DNA of 64,000 nt from Erodium maritimum (Eukaryota; Streptophyta; Magnoliopsida; Geraniales; Geraniaceae), in assembly GCA_963921825.1 (NCBI GenBank), contig OY997596.1, positions 16,869,001 to 16,933,000 of the forward strand. Reading direction: 5' to 3'. The notes beneath the pieces are model-generated. The model had not been told where the DNA came from, ran no database searches, and was given only the letters and a program-made list of their open reading frames with translations. Positions within the stretch are counted from its first letter, which is position 1, and every line of letters begins with the position of its first letter. Below, in pieces: positions 32,445 through 45,236 of the stretch. The translations under genes were made by a program, and so were the position numbers.

Positions 32445-33928
32445 ATGATACAATAAACACGTACCCTGAATGGTCTCGCGGTAGGTAGTAGATCCTGGGG
32501 CCCGGGAGTCGGTAACTGCGTACACTCTTCATTGTGACGCCTGCTGCCTCTGACCCGGCGCACTAACTGCTGGATACCAAGATCTCTACTGCTGTCTCGG
32601 AACTGGCGCGCTCGTGGACGGCTGCGAGAACCTCGACTGCTGACTGTGACGCGGGCGACCCCTGGGTGACTGCACTGTACGCGACTGTTGCAGTCGCTGC
32701 GCTGACGTTGCCCTAATCGGCTCACGGCACCTTGTACTAGTGTGCCCAAACCGGCCGCACCAGAAACACCTGAGCTCGTCGGTCCTCGGCACCGAGCCCT
32801 GGCCCGTCCGACTGATCACTAGTAGCGCCGCGGGCCATCCTCCCATCGGACACTCTCGATGCATATGGCCTGGCTACCCACAGGTGAAGCATATCGGCTC
32901 CCTCTCTGAAGGGACTAGCCCCACTGACGCCACCGACCCCATCTGTCTCGCTCCGCCCTGCTGAGCCTGTGGCCAGAAGAACCCCGTGGTCCTCTGTCTC
33001 CTCGGATCTCGGGACTCGGACGGCCCCGCAACACTGGTCGGCCGCTGTCGAACCTCACGGGTCCTCGCTGCCTCTCGGAGGCCCTGTTCAACTGTCGCTG
33101 CAGTGTCTACGAGCTCGGAATACTCTCACAACCTCAGGGCGAGAACTCGATCCCGAATCACCGGCCTCAGCCCCCTCGAACCTCCGGCAACGGTTCAGCT
33201 CTGTCGCCACCATTTTTGGTGCGAATCGGGTCAGGGCCGTGAATCTGGCCTCATATTCGGCCACTGACGCCCCATCCTGCTGCAGGTCCAGGAACTGCTG
33301 ATGTCGGTCCATCATGGCCGACTCAGGAAAGTACTGCGCCAGAAAGACCGTCTAGAAGATACCGTAGTCGTGCCCGACTCTGTCCCTCACACGCCCCCAC
33401 CAGTGGTAGGCGATGTCCCTCAGCTGAAGAGCTGCAAAGGACACTCTGATGCGACCATCCTCGATGCCTAAAGTGTCCAGGTCCCGCGTGACCTGCTCCA
33501 GCCATCTCTCGGCTAGGTCGGGGTTCGGCTCCGCGACAAATGAGGGTATGTCCAGCTTCAGGAAGTCCAGTAGTGTCCGGGCCGTATGGCCTTCGGCCTG
33601 AACGGGCCTCGCTGGAACAGCTGCTGCGTCCGGAGCTGGCGATGCCAACTTTCTACTGGCAATGATCGCCACCAAACTCTGCACCGTCCTGGTCAGCTCG
33701 TCCAGGGCGGTCGTAGTGGGAGGGTCTGCGACCGGCTGGACGCTGGGCGTGCCCGCAGATGGTCCCGCGTCGCTCCTCCTATCCTCTCCGACAGGAGTAC
33801 CCTGGCCTTCCGCGTACTCAGCGGGCTCGACGGTGGGCATCCGTCCTGGTGCCCCTGCTTCCCCTCCTGCCACGCATGGGCGCCCGTCCCCGTGTCACGG
33901 CTGATCGTCCTCGCCTGCCACGAGCCAT
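32445..33928 (-). pseudogene. G1 gag, broken
   Basis: The family start ATG is at 33928. The 33873-33352 frame has the N-terminal Pro/Ala/Gly region, LTRTVQSLVAIIASRK (CAG kept where G2 and G3 have TAG), LLDFLKLDIPSFVAEPNPD, AERWLEQVTRDLD and AYHWWGRVRDRVGHD. It ends at TAG (33352-33354), which replaces CAG. The capsid continues at 33315 (RHQQFLDLQQDGASVAEYE) with a later frameshift. The first CCHC knuckle has a TAG (32874-32876); the second ([14 protein letters not shown]) is intact. Confidence 0.9.
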
Positions 33929-34906
33929 GTGGTCGGTATCCTGTGCACGGATACACGCAAACGTTTAGTTTGCAAACTTAATAACGACGACATGCTCTAT
34001 ATACTAGCGTTCACATGGTCTACGCCTACTCTAGCATACTTGTTACTAAAACGTCACAATGCTCACGTCATTAAAACCTCAATTACTAGAACACGTAAGG
34101 GAAACCTCAAGCGACCCGACACACTCGTGAATCGCGTCACGCAATAACAACACGAAAACTGCGTAAACAAGACGGTGGGACTGACAGGGATCACGGATCC
34201 GTGACAGACCCCGTCATGGTTGGGGTCACGGAGCCGTGACGAAGGCCCTATAATTTCCAAAACGCGCTGCTCAGTCACGGATCCGTGACACTCGCGCAGG
34301 CCTGATTTCCAAAATCGTTTCAAACTAGAACCTTACCTCGTTTTAACCCTAAAAATAGCCTTAAACGAAACAGACGCTTGACCACCAATTTAACAACACA
34401 CGTACCACAATTCAAAGACCAACACACAAGTCACCCAACCTAAATCATAAGCCGACAAGGCCAACCAACTCAAAAACACGGCCACCGAGCCAACAAATTT
34501 CAAAACACGCCCACCTGCCAACCAAAATCAAAGCACGCCCATTGGGCCAACCAATTTTAAAACTTTCTCCACTTCATTACAAAACCTCATGTCTTGAAAT
34601 CAGGTACTTACAACCCGGTCCAGGCGTCCCCGAACTACATTGTACCCACTTGATATCAGCACCGTCACGCTCGACTACAGGGGCGCCCCTGAGTCGAGTC
34701 GTGACAGCTTAACAACGTTTCACGCAGCAACACACAAACAGTATGCCAGTAATGACCGTACTGCACATACACACAACAACAACCAAGACTCAAGACACTA
34801 CGGGTCTACACACGGTTTCCGACATGCGTACCCAACGCACGACGGGACTTTTATTGACTCGACTCTCCCACCTAATTGACGTACAGTCCGAGGTATGAAA
34901 CCTCGA
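33929..34906 (-). other. G1 leader with three 14-16 bp palindromes
   Basis: This is an untranslated leader between primer site and gag. It contains TCACGGATCCGTGA (34191-34204), GTCACGGAGCCGTGAC (34225-34240, one mismatch pair) and GTCACGGATCCGTGAC (34274-34289), spaced by about 35-50 bases. This cluster is absent from the G3 leader. No protein-like frame is seen. Confidence 0.7.
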
Positions 34907-34918
34907 GCTCTGATACCA
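34907..34918 (-). other. G1 primer-binding site
   Basis: The minus strand reads TGGTATCAGAGC three bases after the 5' LTR end, complementary to initiator-Met tRNA. Confidence 0.93.
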
Positions 34919-34921
34919 AGC

Positions 34922-37580
34922 TGTCACGCCCCAAATTCAGTAGAACCGAACCCGGAACGCGAACGTTTAAGACAATAAAACATTTTCAAACCTTTTAAAT
35001 AAATCGCTTTAAAACCACCATTTAGTTAATCAAAATAATAATTTACAACTCAAAAGTACGTCCCAACAAACGGACAAAATACAAGGTGTACGTCGCTAGA
35101 CTCAAAAGGAAACCCGGACTCCCGCTCCCAGCCCTTCAAGCTTCGAGAGCTCACCTAGTCCGTCCCGCGACCGGTACCTGTAGGAAAAGCAGCTAGGGGT
35201 GAGCGTTCGCTCACCACCACGGATAACAGACTGACTACGGCATACTAGCAGACAATGCCGGTAACATCGACAACAAACTCAATACCGGGGATTACCATCC
35301 CCCAACTCGAGTAACCCGACTGACACACGACTGTTACTTTCCCCAACCGACTCAACACTCGGAACGTATTGTAGACCCGACACAATGATTACGACTTCCT
35401 CCAAAGACACGAAAGACAACCACGCAACACCCAAGACCCTAAAGGATCGCACACCAAACAAGATCGCAAAGGATCGCACTCCAGTTGTTCCGTCCCCACG
35501 AACTTTTCCCAACACGACGGTTGGATCAGGCGGTCGACCTGCCGCACTTTTCCCAACACGACGGTTGGATCAGGCGGTCGACCTGTCGCACTTTTCCTGA
35601 CACCCAATCGGATCAGGTTGTCGACCTGTCGCACTTTTCCCAACACGACGTTTGGATCAGGCGGTCGACCTGTCGCACTTTTCCCGACACGCAGTCGGAT
35701 CAGGCTGTCGACCTGTCACACCCCAACCTCAGGCAACTACAATCACAATCACAAGCAAAGTCCAAAAACAACAACAACACCGGTTTAACACTCCACAGGC
35801 ACTCATGGCCACCCAAGACACCAACAGTGAGACATGGGTTCAACAACCCCACAAGCACTCATGGCCACCCAAGACACACCAACAATAAAATACGTGTTTA
35901 ACAACCCCACGGGCACTCATGGCCACCCAAGACACACCAACAGTAAAAGTACGGGTTTAACAACCCCACGGGCACTCATGGCCACCCAAGACACACCAAC
36001 AGTAAAATACGGGTTTAATAACCCCATGGGCACTCATGGCCACCCAAGACACAAACTAAACAATCAACCTCTGGGCATAACCAAATGCCTCCAGTAAATC
36101 TAATATCGAAAAGTTAACTGCTCCTACGACACCGGCGTGATCACGGCCACTCGCCTAGCTTTCCCTTTCCTCTGTCGGTGGCACGATTTAATAAGAACAC
36201 AATTTAAAACACTTTTAAGCTTGCAGGCATAAACTGAATTTTAATAAACTTGACGCCTAAATGTAACCCCGACAATGTCGATCACTCCCAAACTTCCCAA
36301 TTACTCGACATTGTCGATAATGGACCCGGAAAGGCCCGTTTCGCCCGACGCGGCGCATCTGCCCGGGATTGGAAAACGTCCTTCCGGGGCTCCGAAAATT
36401 CCCGTTTTCGTTTATACGGTCTTACAATAATTCAAGGGTTCCTATGCACTCGACGGAATCAATTTCCGACTTCCGAGTAATTTAATTCGCGTTTAAAGTT
36501 TCTAAACCCGTCAATTACAACTTTTACAATTTAATTCCAAAATTCGTTCCGAGTATGGATTAACTACTTTGGGAACGTCCTAAACCACCCGAACACGAAA
36601 ACCCGATGCCCGAGCATGTGGGTCCCACCCGGCCATCCTTGGCCGTTGGTGACTAGGGCCGGTTTTGGGCCGGTCCACCATGGTGGTGGTCGGTCCTAGC
36701 TCCGGCCAGCAACCCCATGGTCCGGCCAGCCACCATACACGTTGGCCAGAGTTCCCCCGAGCCTCTGGTCACCGGAAAACGTTCCTCCTTCGCTCCAAAA
36801 CGCTCCCAACGAACCCCACACCTCAGCTCATCCACAAAATACTAGTTTTAACCGAAACCCTAACTTTCAAACTTAACAAAACGAACATCGGTTAGATGCT
36901 CACCGTAGAGAATGACGGTGTGAACCCGATTCCTTGATCGTTGAGACGATCCACCGGTTTGATCGTCGGGAAAGGTAGCAAAACCCTAGAAACCCTTCTC
37001 TTTTTCTCCCCTTTTCTCCTTCTCCTTCTCTCTCTAAAACTCTCTTCTTTTTCTATTTTTTTCTCTTTCTTCTAAGCATGGCCGAACCCCCCCTTAGGTA
37101 TTGTCTTCTTGTTTTGTCCCAAAAACCTAACACCACCACTTGTTTGACAAGTGGAAAGTGGGTCCCACACCTTTTGGAAAATATCTTCTAGATGTTTTCC
37201 AATCAGATTTGCGAAATTCGGACGTCTCGGGCCTCGAACGGGCACTTTTTCCAGGAAATTACGAAACTTCACGGGCTACAAGGAAACGGCTCAACTAAGA
37301 CCGCTGTGACGACGGCTAAGCTTTTTGGATCCACAACGGGTCTCGAATGGACCAAAACGTCGCTCGGTTGACTTTTCCAGCAAAAAGTCAACCTTTCCCA
37401 AATTGGTCAGAAAGTTGCCCTGAGTCCCCCGGAACTCACTTTGGTCGATATCGGGGTCAACTTAAGTCTGGTATGACCCTTGGGGTCATATTTAGGTTCA
37501 TTTAAGTGTCTGTCCAAAAAATTTAAATTTTCCTGTTTTTTCGCCGATTTGACTAGCGTTGACCGGGATTGGTTCTTACA
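34922..37580 (-). repeat. G1 5' LTR (2,659 bp)
   Basis: It starts TGTAAGAACCAATCCC (37580) and ends GGGGCGTGACA (34922) on the minus strand. It keeps the W-box cluster, the GTGAGC donor-like site (exon end 36904) and minisatellites (35500-36060). A deletion near 36130 removes part of the exon-2-like segment and its GTAGGG, and the acceptor AG at the other side is changed (CACGATTTAA), so this copy would be splice-defective under the leader model. Confidence 0.92.
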
Positions 37581-38340
37581 AAACCCTAAAAACCTACACA
37601 CTGAAACTTTAAAATGTATCAATAAACCCCAAACACTAAACCCTTCAAACTCTAAGCCCTAAACCTTAAACCATAAACCATGAAACCTGTCAACCCTAAA
37701 TTTAAAACTGGAAACGTTAAAACTTAATACTAAACCCTAAACCCTTTAACCCATAATCCATAAATATTTTTAACCATAAACCATAAACCCTGTAAACTGA
37801 ATCTTTAAAATTTAAACTTTAAAACTGAACACTTAACCCTGAACCATAAACCCTAAACCGTTTAACCCATAAACCATAAAACATAAACCCTTTTAACATA
37901 AACGTTAAAACTGGACAATAAACCCTAACCCCTTTCACACTAAACCATAACCATCATAAAATGAAACTAAAATACGTAATAATAAAGCCTAAACAAAAGA
38001 ACCCTTATTAATATAAACGGTAAACATTGTGAATGAAACTTAAAAAATTGAAACGTTAATGCTGAACACTAAACCCTAAACACTTTAACCATAAACCATA
38101 AACACTGTAAGTTGAAACATTAAGATATGATACTATAAAACTTAACCGCAACACTATAACATTAACATTACAATCCTTCACACTGAATCTTTGACACTTA
38201 ACAAACCTTAAACTCTACTACCCTACAAACTGAAACTTATGTTTCATAAAACTAAACCCTACAAGATACAAAGCTTTAAACTATAACTTGAAGAATGAAA
38301 ACTTTAAAACCCAACACTAACCAAAAACAATATGCATTTA
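37581..38340 (-). repeat. TTTAGGG-like satellite, inverted arm after G1
   Basis: This continues the 22660-23667 array: CCCTAAA-type sequence with AAACTTTAAAATGTATCAA and related units, progressively more diverged toward 38340. Confidence 0.8.
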
Positions 38341-38682
38341 ACCTTAAACTCTTACACCTGCTTTAGGATTTGTAATATAACTGAATTATACGATATAATA
38401 ACGGATGTGTTTTGTTTATTTGTGTTAAATATCCTTTTATATGATTGGTTATTGCAAAATTTAAAAGATAATTATTATTTAAAGACAAGCTATAATTATC
38501 TATAATATAAACAAACATAAATATTTTTTGACAATATGTATAGTACATAGTCAATACGTAACATAAAAGTAAAATACAACCAATTTTTATTAGTACTCAA
38601 AAACTATAACAAAAATAATATCCAAATTATTACAATTATTCAAATAATAAATACTAGTAATATATTATCAGACAATCATATA
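38341..38682. other. AT-rich downstream flank of the Ulp1-like gene
   Basis: AT-rich sequence with no convincing frame. It lies just after the stop codon of the minus-strand gene, so its first part may be the 3' untranslated region. Confidence 0.5.
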
Positions 38683-39171
38683 TCATTCAATACTTTTTTC
38701 TGGAAGTGTTGTTTTGTATTTCCGACTGAACTTAAATGGCCTTCCCTGCAATCTAGAATATGTGTAAACCCTGCTCCTTAGTTTCGTCCATTGTGAATTA
38801 CGGTCGAATGTCATCAATTTGTACATGAAACGTTGTCATAACTTCAAAACCTGATCATTCTTTATTGTATATGCATGAAAAAATGTAAATCACAGTTACA
38901 CATCTAATAAATATGTTTTAAAATAATAAAGTTTATAATTTAATAACTCACATCATTCTTTGTAAGTTTGTCTCCCCATTGACGACCCCCGAGATAAGAT
39001 TCCATATGCCACATTGTGAACACACCGCAATCAACATGGTTAGTGGATGACTCCCATGGTACACGAACCCATACAAGAGGAGCAGCCGCTATCCTTTTTG
39101 CCAATTCGATATGATCATCTTCTTGTTCCATGACCTTTACTATAATGTCCCGCTGGAAAACAAAATTGCAT

Positions 39172-39219
<48 letters not shown>

Positions 39220-40138
39220 TAGTTATAATAAACATAATGTTTATGATTTGTATAGGGATTACCATGGCACCATGGATTCCATCATAACGAGATTCATCAG
39301 ACATAGATGACTCAAAATTGCCAAATATCTCCACAGTTTCCCTTTTCAAGTCAATGCAAAACATTGTGAAGTTATTCGATTTCAATAAAACCATGAATAA
39401 CTGAAAATAATTGAAATTAGTCATCCAAAAAAATTAAATATTATTGAAAAAATTAAATAATATGTTAAGATGAAGTATTTACCAATTTCCAAATTTTCCA
39501 GTCAACTTTGAAATGCTCTATCTCTGCAGAAAATTTTTCGTCAAAACTGTTATGGTTTCCATACCTGTCATACCAAATACTGGCTTGTGACGATAAGAAA
39601 AAACGTCATGCTGATTTCTTATGTCGAAGCTCCTCTAAATTGTTCAGATAATTACACCACGAGTCAACAACTTGTGCGTCCAATGATACATTAGGCAATA
39701 AAGTATGCATTCCTTGCTTGGTTATTTGGAATGGTTCACAAATCTATACCATTTGAATTCAGGTGAAAAAAGTAAAAATAACATAAGTATTAGAGAAATT
39801 TTATAATATTTGTAAACATAATATACTTACTAATTATTTCTAGACAATTGTATCCATTCTGCTATTTGGATCTCATCTTGCTCCAACTCATCATTGAAAT
39901 TCGTTTTCCTTTCACCATAAGGTGATATAGAACAGAAGGATGGTATTGGTACTCGGTTTTGAGGTATTTTTGAATGAGACTTATTTCCAACATCATTCTT
40001 TGTTGCATTGGACAAAATACCAGTAGGGCGAATGTTTTTAACTATGAGGTGCTTACCAGAATTTATGCGGTTAATGATATTCTCAACATTTGGATGAAAA
40101 TATTTACCGTTCTTTTCCTAGACTGTTGTGGTGCGCCG
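38683..40138 (-). pseudogene. Ulp1-type (C48) protease-like gene, 3' half
   Basis: Exons read from splice sites on the minus strand are about 40138-39831, ~39745-39483, 39400-39263, 39152-38952 and 38850-38683. They encode CNYLNNLEELRHKK, the protease segment LFMVLLKSNNFTMFCIDLKR, NHVDCGVFTMWHMESYLGG and a Lys/Arg-rich end. In Ulp1/SENP enzymes the triad is His-Asp-Cys. The Cys (V-D-C-G-V-F) is present, but the His before F-T-M-F-C is Asn and the later Asp appears as Gly (EIFGNF). Stops at 39606-39608 and in the last exon (VLKL-TGA) confirm decay. The 5' half is 14 kb away beyond G3. Such genes often ride in Mutator-like elements, which is an alternative to a host gene. Confidence 0.82.
39173..39218. 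repeat. (TAA)n microsatellite in an Ulp1-gene intron
   Basis: About 15 uninterrupted TAA units lie between the exons ending at 39152 and 39263. Confidence 0.95.
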
Positions 40139-41863
40139 TGTAAGAACCACTCCCGGTCAACGCCAGTCAAACCTGCGAAAAACAGGAAAATTTAAAAATT
40201 TTAAGACAGACACTTATTTGAACATAAAATTGACCCCGAGGGTCATACCGGACTTACGTGACCCCGTTATCGACCAAAGTGAGTTCCGAGGGGACTCAGG
40301 GCAACTTTCTGACCAATTTGGGAAATATTGACTTTTCGCTAGAACAATCAATCGAGCGACGTTTTGGTCCATTCGAGGTCCGTTTTGGATCCAAAAAGCT
40401 TAGCCGTCGTCGCAACGGTCTTATTTGAGCCGTTTTCTTGGAAAAAGTGCCCGTTCGGGGCCCGAAACGTCCGAATTTCGCGAATCTGATTGGAAAAAAT
40501 CTAGAAGATATTTTCCCAAAAAGGTGTGGGACCCACTTGCCACTTGTCAAACAAGTGGTGGTGTTAGGTTTTTGGACAAGACAAGGGAGACTACATCAAG
40601 GGGGGGGGGGTTCGGCCAATTCAAAAAAAAGGAAAAAAATAGGTTTTGGAAAGAGAAAGAAGAGAGAAGAAGAAGAGAGAAAAGAGAAGAGGTCTTGGAG
40701 GATTTGTGACGTTTCCCTTCGATCAAACCGTTGGATCGTCTCAACGATAGAAGAATCGAACTCCCATCGACATTCTCTACGGTTAGCATCTAACCGAATT
40801 TTGATTTGCTTAAGTTTGAAAGTTATGGTTTGAGTAAAACTAATAGTTTATGGTGGTATTGAGGTGTGGGGTTCGTTGGAGACGTTTTGGAGCGAAGATT
40901 GAACGTTTTCCGGTGACCGGGAGCTTGGGGGGAGCTCCGGCCACCGTGTGTGGTGGCTGGCCGGAGGTAGGGCCGACCACCACCATGGTGAGCCGGGCCC
41001 TAAATGGCCCTAGCCACCCACGGCCAAGGTTGGCCGGGTGGGGCCCACGTGCTCGGGTGTTCTGGTTTCGTGTTCGTGTGGTTTAGAACGTTCCCTAAGT
41101 AATTAATCCACACCCGGATCGAAATTTGGAATTAAATTGTGAAAGTTGTAATTGACGGGTTTAGAAACTTTAAACGCAAATTAAATTACTCGGAAGTCGG
41201 AATTTGATTCCGTCGAGTACATAGGAACCCTTGAATTATTCTAAGACCGTAGAAACGAAAACGGGAATTTTCGAAGCCCCGGAAGGGCGTTTTCAAAACC
41301 CGGGCAGATTCGCCATGTCGGGCGAATCGGACTTTTCCGGGTCCATTATCGACAATGTCGAGCAATTGGGAAGTTTGGGAGTGATCGACATTGTCGAGGC
41401 TACTTTTGGGCGTCAAGTTTATTAAAATTCAGTTTATGCCTGCAAGCTTAAAAGTACTTAAAATTGTGTTCTTATTAGATCGTGCCGCAGACAGAAGAAA
41501 GGGAAAGCTAGGCGAGTGATCGGGATCACGCCGGAGCTTGATTGTGAGCTTTTGGAGAAAGCATACGAGGTAGGGAAAAGTAGCCGGATCTCGGCCCAGA
41601 CTAGGGAAAATTAACAGTAGAAATGCATGTGACACTTGGGTGTCGTGGGTTAAGTAAGTTTATCAAATATTAGAAAGGCAGGCAACACCGGGTGGTGTCG
41701 TATGATACGGGAACGTATCGAACAATAGGAATGCATGTGACACTTAGTAGTGTCGTAGGAGCAGTGAACTTTCGATATTAGAATTACTGGAGGCATTTGG
41801 TTATGCCCGGAGGTTGATTGTTTAGTTTGTGTCTTGGGTGGCCATAAGAGCCCGTACTTTACT
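40139..41863 (+). repeat. G3 5' LTR, first part
   Basis: It runs from TGTAAGAACC to the TTACT target site of a nested LTR. It contains the W-box cluster, a poly-G run (near 40600), the GA-rich leader, a GTTAGC donor-like site (40782) and the 91 nt exon-2-like segment (41479-41569). It continues at 45237. Confidence 0.9.
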
Positions 41864-44800
41864 TGTCACGCCCCAATTTCAGTAAATCGAACTCGGGACG
41901 CGAACATTTAAAATAATAAACACTTTGAAACCATTTCCATTTAAACACTTTAAAATACCAGTTTAGTTCAACAAAATAATATTTACAACTCAAAATCAGT
42001 CCCAACAAGTGGACAAAAACATCGTATACGTCACTAGACTCAAATAAACCCAGAATCTCGCTTCTAGCTCTTCAAGCTTCAGAAGCTCACCTACTCCAGT
42101 CTGCGAACGGTACCTGTAGGAAAAGCAGCTAGGGGTGAGCGTTCGCTCACCACCACGGATAACAGACTGACTATGGCATAATTAGCAGACAATGCCGGGA
42201 ACACCAACACAAACTCAACACCGGGGAACACCATCCCCAACCCAAGTACTCCGACTGAACACACACCCACTGTTACCTTCCTTGACCAGCTCAACACCCT
42301 GACACGTAAAGTAGACCCGACACAACGATCACGACCCCTCCCAAGGACTCAAAAGACCACCACGCAACACCCAAGATCACAAAGGATCGCACACCAAACA
42401 ATATCACAAAGGATCGCATACCAGCGGCCAACTGCTCAGTGCCAAGAACGCTCGCAACCTCCCGAGACTCTAACACGGTCAGGACAGCCAAAGAACGCTC
42501 CCAACCTCCCGAGACTCTAACTCGGTCAGGCCAGCCAAAGAACACTCGCAACCTCCCGAGACTCTAACTCGGTCAGGCCAGCCGAAGAATGCTCGCAACT
42601 TACCGAGACTCTAACTCGTAAGCCAGCCAAAGAATGCTCACAAACCCAAACCACACACGCGCGGCCAGGACCCCTTTATTGACGGGCGGGCCCCCTACCT
42701 CGTCTGAACATGCAGACGCGTGTGCTCATGGACCCCCGTTTCATGAAGCGGGGCCCCAACCTCAGGTAACCACAATCACAATCACAAGCAAGTTCAACAA
42801 CCAGTAACAACACAGGTTCAACACTCACAGGCACTCATGGCCACCCAAGATACCAACAGTAAAACACGGACTCAACAGCCCCACAGGCACTCACGGCCTC
42901 CCAAGATACCAACAGTAAAACACGGACTCAACAACACCACAGGCACTCACGGCCTCCCAAGATACACCAACAGTAACTCACAGGCTCAACAACCCAACGG
43001 GAACTCACAACCACTCAAAACCACCATCAGTAACTCACGGGCTCAACAACCCACAGGCATTCACGGCCTCCCAAGACACCAACAGTAAAGACACGGGTTC
43101 AACAACCCCACGGCACTCATAGCCACCCAAGACACCAACAGTAAAGACACGGGTTCAACAACCCCACGGGCACTCATGGCCACCCAAAACACCAAAGGTA
43201 AAGACACGGGTTCAACAACCCCAGGGGCACTCATGGCCACCCAAAACGCCAAAGGTAAAGACATGGATTCAACAACCCCACGGGCACCCATGGCCACCCA
43301 AAACGTCAACAGTACAACACGGGCTCTCAAGGGCAGCCAAGACCCAACCGTAAAGTACGTGCTCTCAAGGCCACCCAAGACACAACTACACACAATCAAC
43401 CTCCGGCATACACAATGCCTCCAACAGTTCTAATATCAACAGTTTCACAAACAACCTCCGGGCATGGTCATATGCCTCCAGTACTCCTAATCTCGATAAG
43501 TTCGCAATCAACCTCCGGGCATGGTCATATGCCTCCAGTAGTTCTATTATCGCTAAGTTCTCTGCTCCTACGACACTACTAAGTGTCACATGCATTCCCA
43601 ATATTCGCTACGTTCCCGTATCATGCCTTTCTAATATTCGATAAACCTAATTAACCCACGACACCCCGGTGTCACATGCAATTCTACTGTTAACTTTCCC
43701 TAGTCAGGGCCGAGATCCGGCTACTTTTCCCTACCTCGTGCGTGTTTTCCAAAAGCCAACCAACGAGCTCCGGTGATGATCTCAGTGACTCACCCAGCTT
43801 TCCCTTGCCTCGGTCCGTGGCACGATCTAAAAGAACACAATTTTAGGGCACTTAACAATTCGCAGGAATAAACTGAAAATCATTAAACTTGATGCCCAAA
43901 CTTAACCCCGATAATGTCGATCACTCCCAAACTCCCCAAATACTCGACATTGTCGATAAGGGACCCGTAAAGGCCCGATTCGCCCGACATGGCGAATCTG
44001 CCCGGGTTTTGTAAATGCCCTTCCGGGGCTCCAAAAATTCCCGTTTCAATTTCTACGGTCTTAGAATAAATCAAGGGTCCCAATGTACTTGACAGAATCG
44101 AATTCCGACTTCCGAGTCAAATAATTAACGTTTCAAGTTTCTAAAACCCGTTAATTATAACCTTTCCAACTTAATTCCAATTTTCGATTCGGTTAAGGAT
44201 AAATGGTCTGGGGCACGTTTTAAACCTCCCGAACACTAAACCCGAGCACCCGAGCACGTGGGCCCCACCTGGCCCAACTTGGCCGTGGGCCCTAGGGCTT
44301 AAATTGGGGCTCGGCCACCATGGTGGTGGCTGGTCCCAGCTCCGGCCAGCCACCCCATGGCCGGCCGGCCACCACCCACGGTGGCCGAAGCTCTTCCCAA
44401 GCCTCCGGTCACCGGAAAACGTCACACTTCGACTCCAAACACCTCCAAAACGTCTCCAACAATTCCCCCAACCTAAAAACACCCTAAACACTAATAGTTT
44501 AACATAAACCCTAACTTCCAAAATTTATCAAAACGAGAATCGGTTCGTGTATACCGTAGAGGAGAACGAGGGGAGTTCAACTTCTCCTAGACTTGAGACG
44601 ATCCAAGGGATGGATGGAGAGGAAACGTCACAAGAACCCTAGCTTCTTCTCTTTTCTCCTTCTTCTCATTCTCCTTCTCTCTCTAACACTAACTCTCCCT
44701 TTTTTTCTATTTTTTTTCCTTTTTTTGATAGTTGTGGCCGACCCCCCCCCCTTATCTCTCCTCTTCATTTCCCCCCCAAAACCTAACACCACCACTAATT

Positions 44801-45236
44801 TGACAAGTGCAAGGTGGGTCCCACACCTTTTGGGAAAATATATACTAGATATTTTCCAATCAGATTCGCGAAAATCGGACGTTTCGGGCCCCGAACGGGC
44901 ACTTTTCCCAAGAAATTACGAAACTTGACGGGCTACAAGGAAACGGCTCAACTAACACCGCTGCGACGACGGCTAAGCCTTTTGGATCCAAAACGGTCCT
45001 CGAATGGACCAAAACGTCGCTCGGTTGACTTTTCCAACGAAAAGTCAACATTTCCCAAATTGATCAGAAAGTTGCCCTGAGTCCCCCGAAACTCACTTTG
45101 GTCGATAAAGGGGTCAACTTAAGTCCGGTATGACACTAGGGGTCATTTTAGGTTCAATTAAGTGTCCGTCTTAAAAAATTTAAATTTTCCTGTTTTTCGC
45201 AGGTTTGACTGGCGTTGACCGGGAGTGGTTATTACA
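41864..45236 (-). mobile_element. Gypsy solo LTR nested in G3 5' LTR (3,373 bp)
   Basis: On the minus strand it runs from TGTAATAACC (45236) to GGGGCGTGACA (41864). A perfect 5 bp duplication TTACT flanks it (41859-41863 and 45237-45241). It is the longest LTR in the window, because of expanded minisatellites at 42440-42640 (AGCCAAAGAACGCTC units) and 42830-43380. It keeps the 92 nt exon-2-like segment (43735-43826), the GTATAC donor-like site (exon end 44555) and the acceptor-like site. Confidence 0.93.
42830..43380 (-). repeat. Expanded LTR minisatellite
   Basis: About ten units of ~55-60 bp contain GGCACTCATGGCCACCCAA on the plus strand. The same array in other LTRs has four to eight units. 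Confidence 0.85.

Larger units (their letters stand above)
23673..37580 (-). mobile_element. Ty3/Gypsy chromovirus G1, complete but defective (13.9 kb)
   Basis: Both LTRs, primer site, polypurine tract, gag, RT, RNase H, integrase and chromodomain are present on the minus strand. Integrase after RNase H is the Gypsy order. Flanking pentamers are AAACT (23668-23672) and AAACC (37581-37585), one difference, and the interrupted satellite reads through if the element is removed. The protease is deleted, frames are broken in several places, and the 3' LTR contains a further solo LTR. The clade is Tekay/Del-like, judged from the chromodomain and the integrase end. Confidence 0.93.

Noticed and set aside
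40600..40612. Poly-G runs (also near 52615) as a structural signal such as a G-quadruplex
   Set aside because: They are present in only some LTR copies, of differing length, next to poly-A; simple slippage is enough to explain them.
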